Source: Protonemura montana (taxonomy: Eukaryota > Arthropoda > Insecta > Plecoptera > Nemouridae). From it: a stretch of 64,000 nt of DNA. The DNA lies in assembly GCA_947568835.1 (NCBI GenBank), contig OX387602.1, positions 26,649,021 through 26,713,020 of the forward strand, in the 5' to 3' direction. The translations under genes were made by a program, and so were the position numbers. Below, in pieces: positions 20,661-34,105 of the stretch (its first letter is position 1; every line of letters begins with the position of its first letter). Under the pieces are notes generated by a model, which was not told where the DNA came from, searched no databases, and saw only the letters and a program-made list of their open reading frames with translations.

Positions 20661-23600
20661 CAATTATAGTTCAACTGTCGCTATTGAAAAAAATGCTACT
20701 CTAAGATTTCTGCTTAAAGCATTTTTAGTTAAAAAATTGTTTTTTCCACCCCTGGCGGAAAGGGGTGCATCTTGTGTATACAATTTATTCAAAAAATGAA
20801 TTTATAGTTTTCACCCGCTCCTAAATTCTGCCAACAATAACAATTTTAGGACCTCTTAACTATCCAAAAGGTGAAATTTATACGTTTCGGGGCTGGCAAA
20901 AAGGATTGCGTGTAAAATTACGAGCACCATGCTTTATCTAATACCTGCCCTTATGCCGCTTGGTGGTCGACGATCGCCCACCCTGCTGCCGCCGTCGAGG
21001 CTACGCAAATTGAAGAACTACCCCCAAACTCATCTGCACGTCGTAAAGTAGAAGAAATATTTCAATTTGTAGTAAATTGAATTTATCGTCTCACCAGATC
21101 CCCTCGCTCGATGCCATACGATGGTAACCAAAGGCTTGTATCAGCGACATGTGACATGATAATCAATTTTTTTGTGGATTTTTTTAATGTAGACAAAAGT
21201 GATTAATGTTTGTTAAAATATTGCTGATATAACTATATACCGTTACACCAGCAAGTAGGTTTTAATTGAACGCATAACACTATTGAAAAGGTATTACTTC
21301 TCGTTTCGCTGGTATTCTATCGCTAGCCTTCTGTCTTATGCTTTGCCAATGCGCTGTGTCTTTTGGGGAACTATTTTCACAAACCCGAGAAAAAATTCAC
21401 CGATAATCTCCCGCTCATTGTTATTGATTGTGTAGATAAATTGCCACAATGTCAAAAGATTGCATGCAGTGGTTGCAGTTCATCAAAATAATTATCCTTC
21501 CAATTATGTATTATTTCCAGACGCAAAGAAAGGACGTCACCGCGTGGAAACCACTTTTCCGAGAGGTGCGTGCAGTTTTTAATCGACGAGAAACATTAAC
21601 GGGACTCTGCCGAAATTCGCCACTTCAAATCAATCACGTTGTTCACCCCGATATCGCGTGTCGAAATTTTGACAAAACAGTGCAGCCCTCGTGCCTGCAC
21701 GACCGTAAAGCCACGGCGGCAGCAAATTACAGGTTTGACACTGAAAAATCAAGGGTCGTTGAACGTGGGCATCCGCTATTTTGCGAAAAATATTAGGTGC
21801 AACAACCTGGTGTTATTTTAACACTGTTTTTTGAGAAAACGGTCAATTGTTAGGAGACATTCATCCACTGCAAGAATAATAGGGTGGCGTTGTAACAAAA
21901 GTGAGCTTAAACAAGAGAAAAATGATGACGTGCTTGCTGCGTACAATGAGCGTGATGGATCCCATCCTCCGGTCTTGTAGGATGGTTGGTTTTTCAGAAA
22001 CAAAACCTATTTGGGTTGGCGGTTGGTGTGGGAATCTCAGGGGGTGGACACCACATAATTGGCTGGACGATAAAAGGAACCTTCCGACACAAGACGGAGG
22101 ACAAAATCGTATACGCTCTTCGGTCTCACGTTGCGCCGGTGGAGGTGCCGTGATTAGATCGCCGTCAAATCGCCGCACCATCGTTTGCCATGTTTGCATA
22201 ATTGTTAACGTATCAATTTGATAATTTTAACCAATTTCATCCAAATATTCTGACTGCATAACGAGGACCAAGCCACCGAAGGGCATAAGAAAATTCCACC
22301 TCGTTATGTTTCTCCCGGCTAAACATCATGTTTCCATGTTCCACACACAATTCTCCATTTATAAGTACCTTATTGGAGTAGCTCTAATTGGACCCAAAAC
22401 GAGCTGTAATTTTATTATGGCAAATCATAAACATTTGATGTGTTTTCCCTCCCACCGCGCCAGGCCGCAGGGCAATCGCGTGCTGTTGGATGCAGCAGAT
22501 CGACAGGCATCCGATGCCATTGATCAGCCGACACGTTGGGGCGGTTGCTGCCTTTCGAAGCAAAATTTGGTCCTCGGTGCTCTCCCAACAATTCGCAACA
22601 AGCCTCTGACAATTACATGAATAACCAGCTCATGCACACACCTACAAGCGAGTACTTCCTTGCACTCGTTGCAATTTGTGCGCGGCGTCCCGTGCTTATT
22701 GGGCGGCAGAGGGTCGATTGCTTTGGGGCACGTGCCTAATCACACGATTCGGGTTAGATCGGCGAGTGAGCGCTTGAAACAAAACGTGCGTGCTTGGAAG
22801 CAACAGTAGGAGCCGTGCGACGGATTACCGAGGCCTGTCGACTCGATGGCCGACGGCCGAACGGTTCGTGGCGATGGCAGATCAGATGATTGCCTCCGAT
22901 CGGCTAAATACAAGGAATTACATCGTTTTCGATAACGCCTCAACAGATCACGAGAAATTATGTAGATTTCTAAACGCGGTGCCCCTGACAAGATAGACTT
23001 CTGTCCAGGTCGAATTACGCATCGAATTCTTGAGCACATCTATCTTGCTAGAAATACCGCTGTGTACGTTAGTGCGTCTTGTTTTCTACCTTTATAGCTC
23101 CATGTTTACGACATCGATTTTAATTAATTTAATACTCGTTGCAAGGAAATAAATAGAAGCTTGATAGCAATTATTACCGTCTTACCGTTAACTCGTTACG
23201 CTACGTGGAACAATCAATCGTATATCTTTTAACACCTTTGTCCTGCAAGACGATCCACCCCAAGAAACGGCTGTGACAAGTCGTTGTGGGTGTCTCTAGT
23301 TGGTCTTGGGGAGGAAGGCAGGAAGCTTTGGGAAGAAAAGCGTGGCCTATTAGTCTGTGTTTGGCGTTCACCTGCCCGCGATGACTGGCGGCCGGGGCAC
23401 GCGACAGCTTGGACTCCAGTTGGTGAGCGGGCGGCCGACTCGATGACTCGGATCACGGGTTAATACTTCGAGGAGAGCCGCCATCTACGCGGAGTGGGTG
23501 ACTCCACGCATGGATTCCATGGCTGGCTGGCTGGAGATACCCACCACAGAGGCGGAGTTGAATTCGCCATTAAAATAGACTCAGCCGGCTCTCAAAAATG

Positions 23601-24021
23601 TTGTTTCAATGATATGTTCCTCGCTGTACATTACACCTACATAAATAGACAATTTCATGAGCCGTCCTTTACCTAAAACCAAAGTTAGAACTACTATTTT
23701 TCAAACAAAAAGGTATCCCTGGAAGTTGCCGATATATTGCTTGATCAGAGATTGAGCAAGGCTAACTAACGGAATGAGCCACGAATATTGAAGTATTGCT
23801 TGAAAAGTCACGGAGGAGCATTGCTTTGGTTTCATCAGCTTAATATTATAACTTGGACGAGAAATTACATTATATAAAGCATCTCTCGCTCTTGGCTACT
23901 CTGTACCCCTAAAGAGGCTCTCTTTAACGCCGCCGCTACGCTGCGCAGCTAATCGCCGGTGCGCTGTGAACTGCGCGCCACCGTCTGTTGTGCGAAGAAA
24001 CCATGCCCCGGTGTTCACCAT

Positions 24022-24033
24022 CCCCCCCCCCCC
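24022..24033. repeat. C12 homopolymer
   Basis: An uninterrupted run of twelve C in an otherwise mixed GC-rich block. Confidence 0.85.
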
Positions 24034-24537
24034 TACCCTCCTCTTCCGCCCATCACAGCACCCTGCCGGCAAAGAGATTATTAGGCTCCCGGAATGCCCA
24101 GAACTCTTCATGACCTCAGGTGCAACTCAGAATTGGGCGAGACTCATTACGAAGTACTCGCAAATAGGTACAGTCCCAGACAGTTATGTCAAGCACGAGC
24201 CTGTAGGCACATAATCTCTGACTCATATCTGCCTAAAGGTGCTCATTGAGTTTATCGAATTTCCACGCATTGCTTTAAATTCGTACCACACATTTATTCA
24301 CCTTGTATGAAGGGTTGAACTCGCCGACGTCCCCTAATTTCCTCTCACACAAGAATATCACCACCCTGCAGTCTCATGAATACACGCCTCACTCGTTCCC
24401 CGGGATAGGGCGACCCCAAACAATCTGCTATAAATAAATAAGAGATTCAATTGTTGAAAGCAGACAATGATCGCGCCGAATCTCGAGTGGCAATGCCAGC
24501 AAGTGTTTTACTGCGGGTGTGGAGGAGGGAGCCGGTT

Positions 24538-24575
24538 GGTCACGTGACCGCTTCAGACAGACTGATTGGATGAAG
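24538..24575 (+). promoter_or_regulatory. Second copy of the atonal-promoter composite motif
   Basis: The 12-bp palindrome GGTCACGTGACC (24538-24549) begins a stretch that repeats the atonal promoter order: CACGTGACCGC, four bases, GACAG, four bases (five at atonal), ATTGG. A strong 5' splice-site-like GTGAGT follows about 80 bases after, near 24661. No TATA box or clear coding exon is visible. It could be a promoter of a non-coding RNA, an enhancer, or chance. Confidence 0.35.
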
Positions 24576-27500
24576 AGCGTCGATGCACGGCGCTATCGAG
24601 AAACGCGCTCGATCCTTTTTGTAAACGGCATGCAGAAAACAGCGGAGACACTCGAACAAGTGAGTAATAAAGTTGACGAACGCACGCCACGTGGATTCCC
24701 AGAAGAGTTGTCAGTCATGGTCCCATGGTCCTGAAAACAAACAAATCCGTACAGACGCTAAATAGAGCCACGTGACTGGACATCCTAATGACCGTGGGCC
24801 TTCCATGCGCGCTACTCTTTTTTTGTGTTGACTAAACCAGCTAGGTTCCAAATAGTTTTTCATTGCCATGCAAAAGTGTAGAATACATTTCTTTTCAAAT
24901 CCCATGACGTATTTACACAAGAAAAATCTTAAAAACCTCTCGATATACCATTAAAAAAGTCTAAAATTGACCAAACACTCGTTGCAAAGGTATCATCAGT
25001 GAGTAATGCCCTGCAAATAAGCCATAATGACCTGTGCATAGACCCGACCACCCGCAGTCTCAGGGACAGTATAGAGACATGCCGCCACCCCTAATTTGCC
25101 AATCTCAGCGTCAAACTTTTGTCAAAGACTGACCACAGATTATCCGCCTTTCATTACCCTGACAGTTAACGAGCCCGTCCCGCTCTGTGGGCTCTGTTAA
25201 CAAGACGCGACCACAACCTATGCGGCGCGTCTTCGTCGGTGATTCCTTCGCAGTGTAAACACCGGTTTGCCGCGTGTTTTACTAGCCATTCGACACGCTG
25301 CCGCTACCCGATCGAAGTCGAGTTTCACGCCGTCGCCGACGGTATCACCGCTATCACAAGGTAGGTACGCAAGAAACATTTCGGAGCTGATAAAGACGAG
25401 TTTCTTCAAAATGTACCATTGATGCTGAAACGAGCATTGAAATTGAAATTGAACGATGTTGAAAAGAAGGAACGCACGTGTGACGACTGTTATACAAATT
25501 ATGGCATTTTTTGATTATGATTGTGATTTTGTATATTGATTTTTACTTAATTTTAGTTTTATGCATTATGACAATTTTCAACGCTTGTAAAAAACTACTG
25601 TTTTTTTTTACGAAAGGGCATGGACCGGTATAAGGGACAATGAAAAATGAAAATAAAAAATAAAATAAATAAAACAATCCTTGGCAGGGCCCAGTGATTT
25701 CCGCCATTGCTTAGTCATTGACTGCCTTTTCTCGATAAAGCTCTCATCAATGACATGCCTTACTAAGTTGTAACTTACCGCCTTGCTGGAAACTGCCACG
25801 AAACCTGATCGAAACGTGATTGCGGGATAAGCTCGCAGAGTTTTTCTTAATTATCACGTTTCGCCAACGTAAAGCGGCGCAATGACAGAGCAATTGTGAG
25901 TCCACCCACAGGTGGTCTGAATAGCGCTGCAGTCGCGGCGATTGTTGCAAGTTAACTCTTCATTACAATAGCGCGCGTCTTCATTGAAAACTAAATTAGC
26001 GTAAAATTTGATTTGAACCCCAGCTTTTTTTCTTCTGAATGATATCATTCGGAATAGGTTATAAGCTTTAAGTCTGTCTGTGAGCTGATCCGATTGTTCG
26101 GCCAGCCTCCCTCGGGGTGGAGCCGATCGTCTCAACGGGAGCAGGTCGCTGCAGCTTTGTGTCTGTCTGTGGTAAAACTAGCTGCAATAATAACGACAAA
26201 GGGCCTCCGGTCCGGATCCGGGGATTATCGGACCACACGCCGATATCGCGGTCGCCGCTCATCCCTTGAAATCTCTTGTCATTTTTACCAAAACACGGAA
26301 CAACGCTTTTCGAAACATCACGAGCGCCATTGTAGTCTCAATCCAAATGAATGTTTTTTTTGTTGTTTTTCTTCGAAAATATTGAGAAAATATTTTGTGT
26401 GTTTCTGTTTCTGGAAAAAATCTGGAAAGAATGCATTTTTTGATAATGAGTTTCCCGCTAGAGGTGCAGGGAGCCTGGACTGCAAAAAGGGACTCCTTAG
26501 TTCGATTCCAGGACCTCCGTTGATAGGCAAGGACCTCTGATGCTCCAGACAAGAAACTTTGGTCGCACCTCAAGGTATGCTAAAAGCTAGTCCAATATTT
26601 GAGTAAAAACCATTGACATGTGCATTGCTCGTGTATACACTGCTACACGGTTACATCAAAATCAAGTCCTAAAAACACAACACTTTCAAACCCAAATGAA
26701 AATGTGTAAGGTTAACATTTCTTGCTTAGAAAATGTATATATGTAACCACCGGGATATTTAAGAGACAGTGGAAAAAAAAGGAAAACATATCGCTCTCGT
26801 ATCAACAGTGGTGCCGCGCGGCATTTACTAAAAGCAGTCTCCAATCAGTAGTGTCTTATGTCACCACCAGGGGGCAGATCGTGCACATACTGGCAGCTGT
26901 AGGATTGCATTTTAAATATGGCCGTTAATTATGTCTAAACGTCAAGAGAACACGATTAAAAACGTGGCAAAGTGACAGTGTTTGTGTTGCAGGAAAGTGA
27001 GGAAGTGTGAAGAGGAATAGAAAGAAAGGTAAGAGTGTTCCCATAGCTGCACGCAATCGAAAATAACTCTGCAATCCCACTCAATGGGCAACAAGTTAGT
27101 TCGCCAGTAATTTGTATATCTATGTGATTTGACTTATCCACCTGTATATATGCACGTGACTTTGGTTTGGCTACATGCTGTCCTTTGCTTTAGAGTTAAT
27201 TTCTATTCGCAATTATTGTGTAACTTTCCGAGATGAGATTTCACTAATTTTATTTGCAATAGCTAGTAGCTGTAAATCGAGGCAGTGAAACAGGAAGCTA
27301 GTAAAATCTCCGAGACATTTTACACACACTCATGCTACCATACACCAAGTGCCTTTGGTGACCTAGGCAAGTCAGGCTGTCCTTGTAGTTACGCTATGGC
27401 TCTTGGCCGACGTCGGTGACTAGAGCCGACGAGCACGAGGGGAGATCCTAGTCCCGGAAAGTCAGGTGACGGATGCGCTGCTCCCGGGGGCAGGTGGATT

Positions 27501-28053
27501 GTTGAGATGTTTATTCACGCACAATGACGTTCTCCATGCATTAGCATAATGATTCGCGTTATCATTGCCCGCGGTCTTCTTATCTCCATTGGTGCATAAC
27601 TCGGGAGAAGTTAGGGTATTAGTTATGGTTTTCAGGTGGGAAACGGCACACGGAGACCGGGCACACTTTTAGGCTGTGTCGAATGGGTTTCAAACACCTC
27701 AAACAAAAACAGAAAAAAAAAACACAAAGCACGGTCAATTTTTACCGTTAATTTAATAGAATTGCGCTTGTAATGTAAGCATAATAAAACACTGCCAATT
27801 GTGAAAAGTGCAGGAGTCATTGACAAATGTAAATACCTTCAGCACCGTGTGTATTTATCGGACGCAAGTGCAAATACTAGCGAGAATACAGTAGTTGGAC
27901 TGCAGACATAAAATGCACTAACGATTCTTTGCGCAAGGAGATTAAAATTGTTTGTCTTAGAGTTGGTAATCATCTTGGCACTCATGCAGGTAATCGCGAG
28001 TCCATTTCCTCGAGGCATAGCTGAAGTCTAAACTTAGACATAACACTGAGACT

Positions 28054-28077
28054 GGACTTGGACTTGGACATGGACAT
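28054..28077. repeat. GGACWT hexamer repeat
   Basis: Four perfect-length units: GGACTT twice, then GGACAT twice. Degenerate ACTGGAC copies flank it. Confidence 0.7.
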
Positions 28078-31000
28078 GACCTGAAATGAGACTGGACATG
28101 AGAGCCGCATGGAAAGCGCAGCGCACGTGGCCTCGGAAATCTAAAAAAAAAAAAAATGCTTGACAATACTCAAGGAAATTTAGGGATGAAAAATGAACTT
28201 TCAATTCATCAACATCTTTCTTTACGTACCTTAAGAAATGTACAAGCTACAGAGATGCTATAATTACCAGTGTAAGACCGTGTAAACTTCCCTATGATAT
28301 ATTCTTAACTACTAATTTTAAATACAATTGCAGCCATCGGGCAGCACTGCTTAGGTGTCAGTTTTACTTTCAATATTGTCAAGGAACTTGACATCTTTCG
28401 AGTGTCGTTCGCAGACAGGTGAACGTCGGAGGGTGAACGGGATGAGTAACGTAACCCCTGACCTCGCCCGCCCGTGCAGCACGTGCGTGAGCCTACCAAC
28501 AGATTTTACCAACCTCGTCGCACCGGCTGACCTGCGAAATTCACCCCTAGACCAAGCAGCCCCTTCTCCTGGCTGCACCCCTGACAAGACACTCCGGAGG
28601 TGTTCGATTCGTTTGCACTGAACTCGTAAATCAAGAAGCATGTGGATCGGGATTCTTTTGAAAACCGTTTGGTCTAACGGTTCGGTAATTAATCTCAGCA
28701 GAGCATCTTGGGAGGTTGCAGTCCGGGGTCTCACATGCATGATTTCTTGGATCGATTTTTGGGAATCATGGGCGATATCGGGAATCTCCAAAACCCAAAC
28801 ATTTTTACATATTTCATATGTATTTATTTGGGGTTTTCAATATTTCTGTATTTCACAGTTTGTATGCGCTCGTGACTATCTTCTTCAATTGATCAGTAAG
28901 TACCTTTGTTCGATGGGGTTTACGTGAAGAGCTTATAGTGACTTAACCCGACTTTAATTGACCTAGTTTACAAGCAAGTCCCCCTCACATGATTGGCTAA
29001 TTTCTAGGATGCGAGCGTAATTTGGGGACGGTGTGGTGAGGACACGAAGGACCCTGTAATAAATCACTACTTGAGCAGCCGACGATAATCGGCTGATAAG
29101 TACAGACAATTTATTAAAAAACAATAAAATTATTTGGACACCAAACGTAAAAAATGAAAGTAATATGCCAACAAATTATGTTTGGATCAAAGTAATAAAA
29201 ACGTATAGTGTAATCTGTTTCTTGCGACATATTCGGTCTACAAGAAATTGGTCTGGGATTGGTACTCCGCGGGGTAATTCGGTAACCCGTCCACGAGCAA
29301 GGACCAAACATTTGAGATGGGTGCAAGGCGGCAAAAGTGTATCTACGGTCAGGATTCGGTGGATGTCATTAGCGGAAAGGTAATTCCTTCGTGACAGGAC
29401 TATGACAAACGACTTTGTTCCAGTTAAAAATGGGCCAAAGCTAATTACGCGTCCTTGCGCGCACAGTGGAGAAGTAAATTGCCGACAAAAGATGGTGTCT
29501 GCAGTGTTGTTAGCGCAATTTATGTTTGATTTGAGAGAATTTACACTGCATCATCTTGGGAGTTGGGATACATTTGAATGGGGCTGGCATGCTAGAAGTT
29601 GCAAAGCTACTGAACATAGTTTCTGAGCACACTCAACAACTCCTCCTCGTGGTAAAGGATACATCGCATCAAAATGTACAACATAGTTTTTCCAGAAACA
29701 AAGCCCTGTCAGAAAATTGTAATTTCCCCGCAACATTTTAAAGATCCTACGGTGAGTGATTATCACTGGGTGTTGTGCTGTCTTTCCCTGATGGATCAAC
29801 GGCAAAACGTAATGAACCAATCTTACTTTATTGTAGAATGCTCACCGAAGTTGATCAATGCACTTACGCTGTTTTCCCTAACGAAGCGATGTTTGTTTTG
29901 GGTGCGAGGCGTTCCGCAAGGTTCATTAATCAAGCCCCGCGCATCGAGGCCTCCGTTCAAACTCAATGTCTTAATTGCTCCAGTCTTACTGCCATGGCTG
30001 CTACAACAAGCCACCTCGATGATATTTATTCATGGCCACTTACTCGTGCCAACAACTCTATTGTTTCTACTCGGGCGTAATTAACAGTGGTGCCTTTAAA
30101 ATTCCTTTTTTGCAACGACACGCAAAGCAATAATCGCCAAAATGAACCGATTTCTATTTGCAACCTATAATTAGCCACTGGTTACAAATCTTCGTCCAAA
30201 TTGAATTACATTTCAGGGTGGGTCTCTTTGGCTGGCATACGAACCACGACCTCCCCGTGCGGCATTTTTCATGCGGCAGAGGGGATTGCTTGGAACTCCC
30301 ACTAACCTACATTTTCGGGCAATAAGTTATAAAATGATATAAAGAACGGCCCCTAATCGCTTGCGAAAAAGGAGAAACAATAACTAAGGGGATGATTGGG
30401 CCCAGATAAATAGTGCGCTTCCACAAATGAGCCGGAAAGATGTATTAGCTCGCGCTTCTCAAACATATGATATCGTAGAGATTTTGGAAATGGGTTTAAC
30501 TTTTTAAACGGTAAGCGAAGGATATTTATGACATAAATCAATCAAACGTCATTTAGCTGGATATTTTCTTGAACACAAGTTGGCTTCTACGGGAGTATCT
30601 TCTGGATCTTGCTAACCTGGAACGACGGTTCTTTCAAAAATGTTATTCCAAGCTAATTTGTGCAATGTATACGCCGATATGTCTTGAAAACCAGTCTTCA
30701 GAGTGTGAATGATTATTGTTGGTTTGGTGACACAATTGTTCTTTGCGTCTCCTGCTTTCTTCTTTTGCGAAGGGTGCGCGCGCATTGTTTATAGGCTCAG
30801 AAGGCACGCATCTGAGCTCGCATCTACGCACGCATGTAGGTGCTCAGGAATGGTATAAACTATTGCGGGGTGCCACGATAATCTGATCATCGGATCGAGA
30901 TGCATTTGCTTCCGTTTCCGCCAGGTGATTGGGCACTGGCAATTCTTCCTCGGCAGACAAACGGATTTCCATATTTCTAAAAAAAAACACACACATCAAC

Positions 31001-32529
31001 AGGTTGACTCTCAAAGTAGAGTGCACTTGCTTGCGCACTTGCCGTTCCATTGTCCGTTACGTTATTCGTCGAGTAAGTGTAATAGAGGTTAGTAGCATCC
31101 TGTCTAATTGCAATTATATAGATCGAAATCCATATCTTTATTAGGCAATTGCACAGCACATTTCTTTACACTTAGATCTAGATTAAGCGATCGTAACAAG
31201 AATGTTACGGTAATTGAATAAGAAATAAATGAGTTTTGCAATTGTGTACAGGTATGACAATTCTCCCGTCAGGTGCTCACACTTATTTGAATACATTTAT
31301 GGGGCGCGTTTATTTGGTGGTATGAAAATCAATTTCGTATTCTCAAACAGTATTTGAAGCCAAACTGCTTTTTGATTTAGTTCCACTAAACCTTCTGGTT
31401 TCAAGTCTTAATTTCATTGATGAAATGTGTACACGTGTTCCCTATTTTTACTTACCATAACACGTTTTTTTTTCTCAATACGCCGTGATTTTTCCAGTAT
31501 TTATTCGACTAATTGGGCTTGGGCACGATGCATTCAAGCAAGAAAAGTACTTTACAGATTTACACGAATATTGACGATTAAGATCCAGATTTTTTTGTTG
31601 CAAATTTCTAGAAGTAGACCAACCGAGCTAATAATCACTCGCTTCATTCTTCTAAGACGTCGCCTTAAGTTTCAATCCATATCATCCTTTCGCTATCACA
31701 GTTCACGTCAACTCCACATCAACTCTTAATTCTAGCCATCGCCAATCAAAGAGATCACCGGTTCGCTTTAAGGGTTAAAAATGTAAGGTGCTTTTTGGCA
31801 TTTCAAAGATTAAAAACTTTCGCTAATTTTAGCCGTGTCCCTGTTAATAACGGGTGTTTGCTCCCTATCGAGACGCGTTTGACTGACAGCCTGGCAGATT
31901 GGGACAAGAATTGAAGCGCTCGACAGAGCTCCGAAAGCGAGTCTTTCGTCTTTACGAGCTAGATCCAAACGAGCGAGGTTTCTCGAAATCAAGCAACGTT
32001 TGTCTTCGATCAATTCACTATATAGTTACGAAGATTCTGTGTAGTGATTGACTAATGTAGATAATTATATTAGCGCGATCTAGCCAGTGCAAGCGGCTTT
32101 TACCTTTTTAAACGCTAGCCAACCGATTGCAGAGTTAACATTAATTAGTTTGGAAGTATCGGTCAGCAATCTTCTCGTCTGCCGAACCTTTTACCGTCGG
32201 CCAGCTCGTGAGTGAATCCATGTTTCTGAGCATTCCTTCCTGAATGCATTCGATTTCTAGACCATTACACGGGTTACACTCTTCTTTTTGCAGTCGCGTC
32301 AAACCTCCCTCGCTCCTTCCTGGTTGCATAGACAGACCATGCTTTTCAAGAACATTTGGAATGCTTACGAAAAATACAGGGTAATTTGAGAAGAAATCAT
32401 TATCTCCCAGCTCTCTTACCCAAATAATCTCTAAAACTAATTTAGGAAAAATGAACGCGTACTCGCATACTAGGACCTTCCCGGTCCTAAAAATGTTTGC
32501 ACAGATTTTTGGCTACACGTGCCCAGTAC

Positions 32530-32624
32530 ACGTTGGTATCTCTGTAGCGTTATTTCGCCTTACGTTAGCGTCTCTGCAGCGTTATTTCCTTTTATGTTGG
32601 TATATCTGCAGGCTTATTGCGTGG
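32530..32624. repeat. 32-bp minisatellite, three units
   Basis: Units at 32530-32561, 32562-32593 and 32594-32624 share A[CT]GTT[GA]G, a [TC]CTG[TC]AG block and CTTATT/GTTATTTC ends. No coding sense is evident. Confidence 0.75.
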
Positions 32625-34051
32625 TGTAAAGTTTAGTTCGGTTCCATCGCATGCGACAAATAAACCCGTCGCGTTTGTCATAAACGTCCCTTGTTCATCA
32701 GGTCACCGCGATGTGTGAGATGCTATGGCCATGGTCTCACGCCACTTACGCCCGTGATATCCCACAAGAAGCTCACCGGCCGATTGGTTCCGTTATAAAA
32801 TAGCAAAAATCAAATGACACATTAAGTGCTTTATTGCCAAGAGGAAGTGTATGCGCTGTAAGCCAATAAATGTGTGTACGTGCTCATCTCGCGCTGTTTG
32901 CCCATGGGAAAACAAATTGGGAAATGTGGAAACGCTGGAAGCTCGAGCCACGCCGCTTCTGAATGACTTCTCAGCGAGGACTGTACTCTTAAATCTGAAG
33001 CCCAGCTTAATACACACGGTTTTTTTTTGTTTGAAAGGGTTGGTTTTGAAATCTCGTGAAACAACCCCAAAAACCACACTTATGCTGTATATTTATACTC
33101 CCACAATACTGTAGACAACGAAACCTAATACTTCACACCACGGGTAAATTAAAAAACAATACCCTTTGATTAAACATTTGATAAGGGATAATTCTCATCC
33201 CTTAAAAGTAAACGGTCGGAGTGTAAAGATGCAGACTCGTTTTGATCCACTTTGATCCAGAAATCTCGTGGGATCAAGGTGAGGAAACCATAAAAATGTA
33301 GGTAATCGTGTAATCTATTATCAAGATATTTTATACCTATATAATTTAAACGGAATCTTATACCAACTATTTTTTTTCCTCGATGTGTATATTATAATTA
33401 TCTCAAAATTCGGTGTGGGATCGCCAGCAGATCGCCTGCAAGTCGTGCCGGGATCCTTACCCGCCGCCGTGTTATTTGGGGCAGGCATTGCAAGCCCATG
33501 TGTGCGTGAGTGCAGTATATTTGTATGCAAATCACGTCTCTCGCTCGCACTCGACGCGGCTTTCATATAGCCATCTCACTCCCGCGCATGCTCGCGGACG
33601 ACAGACAGGTTAATTAGTGACGGCTGCCGTCACAAAAACTACCTCAACCTACGTGCGGAGCACGTGAAAAATACCGGGCACCTCCGACGCAAAGTACGAC
33701 GTGGGTACCGACCGACTGAGCTGCTCAAATTGCAGGCCGTGCGTTTAATGTTGACCCTGTCGACCCTGAGGTCAGGTCTACGTTAATTATTAAAGTCTAC
33801 GTCTAGAAAAAAAGAGATAATCGTGCGGATATTAATAAACGTCGTGTTAGCCAGCCAATCAACCCGCCTGGCATTGCAATTCCATCGAATAGTTCTAATC
33901 ACAAGGTTATAACGTAATGTTAAACATGGCAGTCGCAACTTTGCTATTTGAAGATATACTCTGTGAATACTATCTTTGTCAGCCAAGCTACTATGTGACA
34001 GTATATTTTTGTATCAATGACTTGGAAGTATCGCGACTTATCCTTATCACT

Positions 34052-34105
34052 GGCCAACGCGGCCAACACGACTAACACGGCTGACACGGCTCACAAAGCT
34101 CACAC
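34052..34105. repeat. 9-bp tandem repeat, six units
   Basis: Successive 9-mers GGCCAACGC, GGCCAACAC, GACTAACAC, GGCTGACAC, GGCTCACAA and AGCTCACAC, then a decayed tail to about 34117. The unit length is a multiple of three, but no convincing protein frame runs through it. Confidence 0.75.

Noticed and set aside
24519-24734. ORF next to the composite motif, ending near a GTGAGT
   Set aside because: Non-ATG start, no similarity and no matching downstream exon found; kept only as a possible transcript start.
26450-26530. tRNA-like B box (AGTTCGATTCC)
   Set aside because: The surrounding sequence does not fold into acceptor, D and anticodon arms, and the T stem has a mismatch and a wobble.
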